In this document: piece after piece, positions 58,298-64,000 of the stretch
How positions within the stretch are numbered: the stretch's first letter is position 1
Layout: the number at the start of each line of letters is the position of its first letter
From: Alitta virens
Lineage: Eukaryota; Annelida; Polychaeta; Phyllodocida; Nereididae
NCBI GenBank assembly: GCA_932294295.1
Contig: OW028574.1
Coordinates: forward strand, 53,070,797 to 53,134,796
Length of the DNA stretch: 64,000 nucleotides
Direction of reading: 5' to 3'
Position numbers and translations under genes: made by a program
The notes under the pieces: model-generated
What the model saw: the letters and a program-made list of their open reading frames with translations, nothing else
Told to the model about the DNA's origin: nothing
Database searches by the model: none

Positions 58298-58965
58298 AGG
58301 GGGTTTCACACATAGCCGGATCAGACGCCGGAGCGTCCCGGAGGACAACTCCGGAATACTCCCGCATACTCCGGGGAAAGCCGTGTAGACATCGTGTTCA
58401 TGTCCGGGATTGTCCGGCATTGTCCGTCATTGTCCGGGGCGCTCCGGGACCACCTTGGGACTCCAGGGGAAAAAATTAAACATGTTTAATTTTTCATGCC
58501 GGAGTTCCCGGAGTAATTTAATCCGTGAAGATCCGTGTAGATCCGTGTAGATCCGTGTAGATCCGTATAGACTCCCAATATACTCCGCCGATCTCCGGGA
58601 ATCTCCGTATTGACTCCGGCATATCTCCGGCTACATCCGGCGTCAACCGGGCATGAATATTTCGCCGCCATTAACGCCGGAGAGTACAAGGAGCAACACG
58701 GTTCCACACGAATGAACACGGTGTAAAGACCGGTGATATCCGCGAAGGCACCGTGAAAATCCGGTTCACTCCGCACTCTAAACGGGACAGTCGTGTTAGC
58801 TCCGTGTTGCTTCTTGTTGAGACCGTATTGACATCGTGTACACATCGTCAAACATTTATTTTTTGTTGACATTTAACAGCTCTTTGATCCCGGAACCCAC
58901 CGGAGGTAATAAAATGTTACTCCGGGACGCTCCGGCGTCTGATCCGGCTATGTGTGAAACCCCCT
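58298..58965. mobile_element. Foldback element 3 (TCCGG-rich), 668 bp, Harbinger-like
   Basis: The ends AGGGGGTTTCACACATAGCC (continuing GGATCAGACGCCGGAGCGTC, CCGGAG) match perfectly in inverted orientation for about 46 bp. TAA lies at 58295-58297 and 58966-58968, an exact 3-bp duplication. The interior is CpG-rich and made of TCCGG/CCGGA, TCCGTGTAGA (three tandem copies near 58525-58560) and ACCGTGTT-type words. It has no transposase; the 128-codon frame inside is word-derived. It sits in A2, and the surrounding duplicated sequence in A1 lacks it. Confidence 0.85.
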
Positions 58966-60177
58966 TAACTAATCAATCAATTTTCTTGTATTAACCCTTC
59001 ATTATTTCACTCTGTTAATTATAACCTCAAGAATCTTAGCACATTACACATGAACAATTAGCATGATAATTCTTCCTGAATTTTTGTTACCCTCATATTC
59101 CAGCAAACATTTGAAACAAACATGAATAAAATGAGTCAACTAGCCCAGCCTGCAAATTCATTAGGATGACAGATGCCATGTTCAAAGTGTTGTGATAAAC
59201 ATTGAAACTTCGAAGTGATGAATATTTCCATAATGGATTCAGAGACTACAGCGGCAATACTTGTCAGGCAGAATCATAGAAGAACCAAGATATGCTGACG
59301 CCAAAGATTGATAACCAATGATATCTGAAAGAGGGGATTATCTGGTGTAGACCACAAGCATTTGTCATCATGACAGCACAAGGATGGGGCCAGTTTCATA
59401 GAGAAAAAATCATGAAACACCTCAAAAATGGCAATATCATACACAAAAATTATTTTCCTTCTTATTGTGTGATATTTATGGGTATTTACCACTTATTTTC
59501 AGGGAATTCCTTGCCTGTTTGCTAGGAATGTCATCTACACACATGATGGTGCTTCCTGATTGGCCAATATCTCCCGACAACTGTGTGCTGACTGCTTCGA
59601 GTCAATTAAGTGACCTAACTGAGCAATCTTTGTTTAAGAATTGAGTGTACTCAATGCAAACAAAACTAATTGCTATGCAATGTCACTGTTTAGAGTTAGA
59701 CATTCAATGCCATAAGCCAGCCTACAGGCAAATTTGTTTGTATTAAAGTCTAACTGGTACTAGCAAAAGAATTGCCATCAACCTCAAGACATTTCCTAAT
59801 GTATTCAGCTACATCTTGATCGGTTGTTGCAATGAAATTTCTGCCTCTTGAGATGAGAAGCCAGTTAAGGCAGTAAGGAGCCTTGGTATAAGTTAAAGTA
59901 CAAGTGCTATACACACACATCTCTCAATGACTTTTTGGACTGTCAACAAACTTTTGTTATGACCAGGGTTTTGTTATAATATTATGTCACCTAATTTTAC
60001 CAGACGTATGTTATAAAAGTGCTGGTTATAAACAAGACCAACTACACAGCGATGAAGTGAAACGTTGGTATAAGAGAGATGGAAAGATTTCACAACTGGT
60101 AGATGATGCACATGATAGAGAAAAGTTTGCACAAGCCGTTAGTTAACAATGAGTAAAGAAATTTGGCTTGTTTAAAG

Positions 60178-60255
60178 TAATCAATAACCCTCGATAGTGG
60201 CAAGAACTTGCCTTAGAGGATTGCACTTTCCATATCTATCTATCTATCTATCTGT
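60178..60255 (+). mobile_element. SINE-B 3' end with (ATCT)n tail
   Basis: 'CCCTCGATAGTGGCAAGAAC', 'TTGCCTTAGAGGATTGCACT', 'TTCCATATCTATCTATCTAT' form the same 3' end as the copy at 4262-4497, in opposite orientation. It inserted in A2 between blocks matching A1 at about 51085-51125. Confidence 0.65.
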
Positions 60256-60659
60256 TAATGGGTCATATCTTGTTCATAATATCATAGTACTTAGGATTAT
60301 CAGGATCTCTTCCGTTTTTCATTAATATGTTGTCTTTGTAACGAAACAAAAATCAATCTTGAAAACTTTCAGTTTACCGTTATTTTTCCTTTCTTCGGCT
60401 CGGAAGATATGTTTATCTTCAAACACATATTCTTGGTAGGTTACATTATTATCATTCAGAGTAAGTATATGACAATATTATGTGTGATATCTGCTGTTTA
60501 AGTTTCAAGATCATTTGGATCTATTGTCTGAATCCGTTGGGTTGACATTTTGCCACACAACCAGAGCAGGAAAGAGAAAGGGGTGTGGAAGTAATTGATT
60601 CATGTTGTGGTTTCCTGTTCAGCGGCCTTCTGTTGCCCTTATAACCCACCTAACAGACA

Positions 60660-60849
60660 AGGGCGGGGGCCTAGCTCAGAGGTAGCGCTCTAGGCTTCCA
60701 ACCGCTGGGTCCTGGGTTCGATTCCCGGTCGAGCCTAAGTTGGATGGCTGTTTCATCCTTTATCTCATTGCCATGGTCTCTGCCTGTCCTAATTAGCCCA
60801 ACAGGTGCAGAAATACAGGACGTAAAGCCCTAATCACCCACCCACCCCA
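60660..60849 (+). mobile_element. SINE-A, full-length, 190 bp, in copy A2
   Basis: A perfect 15-bp target duplication CCCACCTAACAGACA lies at 60645-60659 and 60850-60864. The body has intact A- and B-box words (TAGCTCAGAGG, GGTTCGATTCC) and a CACCCACCCACCC tail. A1 lacks it at 'AACAGACATCAA' (51546), giving an empty-site comparison. Confidence 0.95.
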
Positions 60850-60890
60850 CCCACCTAACAGACATCAAATTTTATTGAATCACCACAAAT

Positions 60891-61689
60891 GTCTGATTAA
60901 AATTATTTACAAATTATATTTATTGTGACAAAACTTACTGGATATCTGACTCTGTCAAAAACAATTGAATTTTATAAACTAATAAACATTAGATCTACCC
61001 TCGACAATTCTTTCAGAATATATTTTTGCTGTCTCTGTACATGTACCTTGAAAAACGTGTTCTAGCAACTCTACTGATTAAGTGCTATGTTTCGTTGGCC
61101 ACTACATTAAATTTAAAATCACATTTGTCGTTAATTACATTAATAACTTCAAAAACTAGTTTTTAGGCTTATTCTGTAATCTGAAGGATATACATCAGAA
61201 CATTTATTAACCAGGATAAAGCTTAATCCCAAGTTTCCCAGTCAGTGTGAGCATCATCCAGGGCTAGATAAAGCTGAATGATAGTATCTTCTTATCGTGC
61301 TGATTGAAGCTGATATAAGTCAAAAGTTTGAAAATGCAATTGGCGGTTTGTGCGATTGGAGATTCATAAGCATGAATCATCTATGTTGTTTTTACAGGGG
61401 ATTTGGCACTGGATAAAATCACCACAGTTTTTGCTCCCAGACTGAACAACTCTGAGTCAATTGATGTGAATATTGCATGGAATACCATATTGCATGTACA
61501 AATGAAACATATACCAACGAATTGTTAAATAATATACAAAATAGGTCAAAACCACAATAAAAGGGTTTACCAACGATCACCTGAAGGCATCATATACACC
61601 ATGTATAATGTGTGTGAATAAACATTAGAAAAATCTTAGTTAATAATTGTTGCTTTCATTTGAAAATCTCTGCTGCATGTAATTTAATA
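60891..61689. other. Gene-free stretch between A2 and B2
   Basis: No gene or element is seen. Confidence 0.4.
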
Positions 61690-63890
61690 TCACTCAGTAC
61701 CTACAGCTGCATAATGGGTGGTGAGCAGCATTGATTAAGTATTTACAGATTGGACCCAAGTGAATAATTAGACCTATCAGTCAGACCCAAAGCAGTGAAG
61801 TTTGTAGAGAGACAAGAAATATCATTTTCTACATGGATGCCTCCTAATGAGCAAGTCTGCCTCAGTTAAAAGACCAAAGAAGACTGTCCATTGTAAGGAA
61901 ATCAGGTCATACTGACTATGTGGGCTATGTCTAACATTCTTGGCACTTCGGGGTAAATGAAAATATAATCATATATAATTAATGACTTATTTTTTTTTGT
62001 CAAAAACAAGTCATTTTGCATGACACTGACTGAGGTTAACTAGTTAGATGAAGTTGATTTAACATTGATTAAAATTGCTCGGTCAAGTCTTTCTAGAAAT
62101 AGTCAAAATGTCTAAGATCTGAATCAAAAGTATCATATGTCAGGATATAGGCCTATATGAAAACTAAGTATACATTCAGTAATATAATGGTTTCAAAGTG
62201 CAAAAATCTAAATTCATGGGTTGTTCTGTTGATCGAAAGACCATATTTCATGTATACTCCACAAAGAATACCTTGAAAGGAGAGATGCCTGACATTTGCT
62301 GACTTCTGAAATCCAACCTTACTCTGTGCGAATCAGACAAGCACTGTCAACCACTGTCAATTTAATCATGTTAATATTCACTCATCTCATGGCACCTGCC
62401 TGCCCTATAAAAATATGGGGCATAAAGCGACTCAGACTCATCTCACTATGTAAGTGATGTTATAGGTACCTTTTCAAATCTTTTGGTCTCAGTGAGGATA
62501 TTCTATACCGGATGACAGACTTCATTAAATAATGTGACACACAAACCAATGAGGTATTTACTTAAAGGAGAATTAGCCATATCTCTAGGTGTAGAAAACA
62601 TGTGCATTCGTACAAATTAGCATTATCCAAAGTTATTCTTTGCAACACTTATTATACATTGTGGGACATGTGGTTGTGAGAGGACTTCTGAAAACAAGTT
62701 ACTGATCTATAAGCTGGGAGATGTGATAGTCATCTACGATGAAAAATGATATAAAGATATCTTTATATATTTATCATCTTGAATCATCTGCATGAGAGAT
62801 GGCCAAATTATAAGGAGAACTAACTTTTACATTTATTAGTTCAAGGGATTCAAAATGTGTCAGACTCTGATGATCATTGCCTAAGAAATGTCACCCTGAA
62901 TCAATAAATCAATGCCCCGTCCTTTTTTCCCAAAACAATAGATTTTTAGTTGAGCTGTCATCTTGTTAATTGGAACTTCAAAACTTGGAAATTGCAAAGG
63001 TCTCTGAGGGCTTTATTTCAGAACCCACAAACTCATTCTACAGCAGCCTCTTCTGCAGACTGTCCCATTGGCTGATGACCTATAAAAACTATGAGCTGAC
63101 TAACTCCAAAACAAAGTGAGTTGAAATGGTCATGGGGGTCTGTCATTCTAGAATGAAAATTTAGAAATAAGCCATCACAAAGTGACAATTGCTTTACTTT
63201 AGGTTTGTTGCATACATCAGTTGAAACATTAACATAACATAATATTTATTAATCAGCAAAGGTAAAATTCACATAGATCTCTGGTTTATGATAAACAATG
63301 TGATAACAAAAAAAGATCATCACACTTAAATGAACTTGTATTTCTGTGTCCTCTGTCATTTAGAATCAAATATTTTGTGAGTCATTAATTCAAATAGAGA
63401 GTCCTCTTTCAAACAAGTGTGTGTGAGGTTTACCTGTTGCAGTTCTTTAGCTGTTGGTATTAAGATGGTCACTGCTGATCTTAATTGACACTTGGACAAC
63501 ACAGGGCTACTTATAAAGGCAAAAATCTTGTGACTCAGTTCAAACTTTTGTCCACTACTGTATCAATATATGTAATACTGACCCGCACTGAGAAAAAGAC
63601 ATCAGTGCATATTCTGGCTTGGGTGTTTGATAACTGTGACAAGAGGCTGCTGATGTTGACAGGTTTGGGATGAGTTAGCAATTGAAGATTGTTGCTCTCC
63701 TGATTCCTGATAATGGATGCAAATAGGAGATAGATTGGACAAAGATATTCTGAGGAGCATGAGAAAGTAATGTCATGCCATATGTGATTGATAGAAATAA
63801 GATTTTGCCCAGGGCAGCAGATCTACCAATGGGGCAACTTGAAAGTTATCTGCAAAAATGATGGATTTTTATGATAAACAATTGTTTTGG
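61690..63890 (-). repeat. Inverted duplication, arm B2
   Basis: It is the reverse complement of B1. It begins with 'CAGCTGCATAATGGGTGGTG', opposite about 56390, and ends near 'AAAATGATGGATTTTTATGA', opposite about 52540. It contains no LINE between the parts that flank the LINE in B1, so it preserves the uninterrupted arrangement. Confidence 0.8.
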
Positions 63891-63929
63891 TGAGAATACC
63901 GAAGCCACGTAAATAAATCTAATAACCAT

Positions 63930-64000
63930 GATAACAGCTGTGTGGTCTAGTGGCTGTAGCAATGGCCTGTTAAAGCTTTGGTGAGCTTTTTTGCAGATCG
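63930..64000 (+). mobile_element. Possible start of a tRNA-derived SINE, cut by the window end
   Basis: 'GCTGTGTGGTCTAGTGGCTG' contains an A-box-like TGGTCTAGTGG. The B-box region would lie beyond base 64000. It resembles the SINE-B head at 41460-41490. Confidence 0.35.

Larger units (their letters stand above)
56480..60890 (+). repeat. Segmental duplication, copy A2
   Basis: It is the direct partner of A1 (see 47880-51560). Its own insertions are foldback element 3 (58298-58965), a SINE-B 3' end near 60180-60255 and SINE-A (60660-60849). The best-kept block, 59100-59330 against 50345-50580, covers about 230 bp with few differences. No coding frame is shared between the two copies. Confidence 0.8.

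Noticed and set aside
58486..58872. A 128-codon minus-strand frame in foldback element 3
   Set aside because: It lies within the inverted-repeat element and is made of TCCGG/CCGTG words; it has no independent coding sign.
52655..63673. Similar translated frames in B1 (52655-52897, minus) and B2 (63485-63673, plus)
   Set aside because: Similarity comes from the inverted duplication; the frames stop at different places and begin without a convincing start, so shared coding is not supported.

Overview
The window looks like nuclear DNA from an animal, most likely a non-vertebrate (marine-invertebrate type) genome. The evidence is AT-rich sequence, one gene split by GT-AG introns, no bacterial gene organisation, and heavy loading with tRNA-derived SINEs, decayed LINE pieces, MITE or foldback elements and simple repeats. 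I cannot fix the phylum from sequence alone. Most open reading frames here are chance or repeat-derived.

Only one complete gene can be assembled: a five-exon, minus-strand gene (37236 down to 34455). It encodes a predicted 278-residue single-pass membrane protein with a SAM-dependent methyltransferase domain. All four introns have GT...AG ends and compatible phases, and the first coding exon is only 16 nt. An orphan exon-like segment lies at 41079-41192 (minus), next to an open frame at 40862-41047. A short codon-biased fragment lies inside a transposon at about 39.03-39.26 kb. A decayed LINE reverse transcriptase lies at 54.6-55.9 kb.

Layout: 0-5.4 kb is gene-free with a (TATTG)n array and SINE-B pieces. 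5.4-8.7 kb is a possible pogo/Tigger-like element crowded with a 'GACCACCTC-CNATTAAGACC' word. 9.2-11.0 kb is simple repeats and minisatellites. 11-20 kb is gene-free with SINEs, two clear MITEs, tandem CTCF-like motifs and poly-G tracts. 20.5-22.1 kb holds a CACGTG cluster and foldback element 1. 23-29.4 kb holds minisatellites, SINE-A, a CGGCCCA/GATAGC repeat family, an RFX-like site and a 440-bp GTTA/GTTG array. 29.4-34 kb holds SINEs and hairpins. 34.4-37.3 kb is the methyltransferase gene. 38.0-39.7 kb is foldback element 2. 42.6-45.3 kb is an element built from the word GGTTC. 47.9-63.9 kb is a segmental duplication: a direct pair (A1 about 47.9-51.6, A2 about 56.5-60.9) interleaved with an inverted pair (B1 about 52.5-56.4, B2 about 61.7-63.9).

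The most unusual signal is a set of three foldback elements (21.0, 38.0 and 58.3 kb). They share a terminal header resembling TTCACACATAGCCG next to TTA/TAA, but each is filled internally with its own short word (ACTCG, ACCCG or TCCGG). Two have exact 3-bp TWA target duplications, which suggests a PIF/Harbinger-type origin. All family assignments are from reading the sequence; no searches were run.
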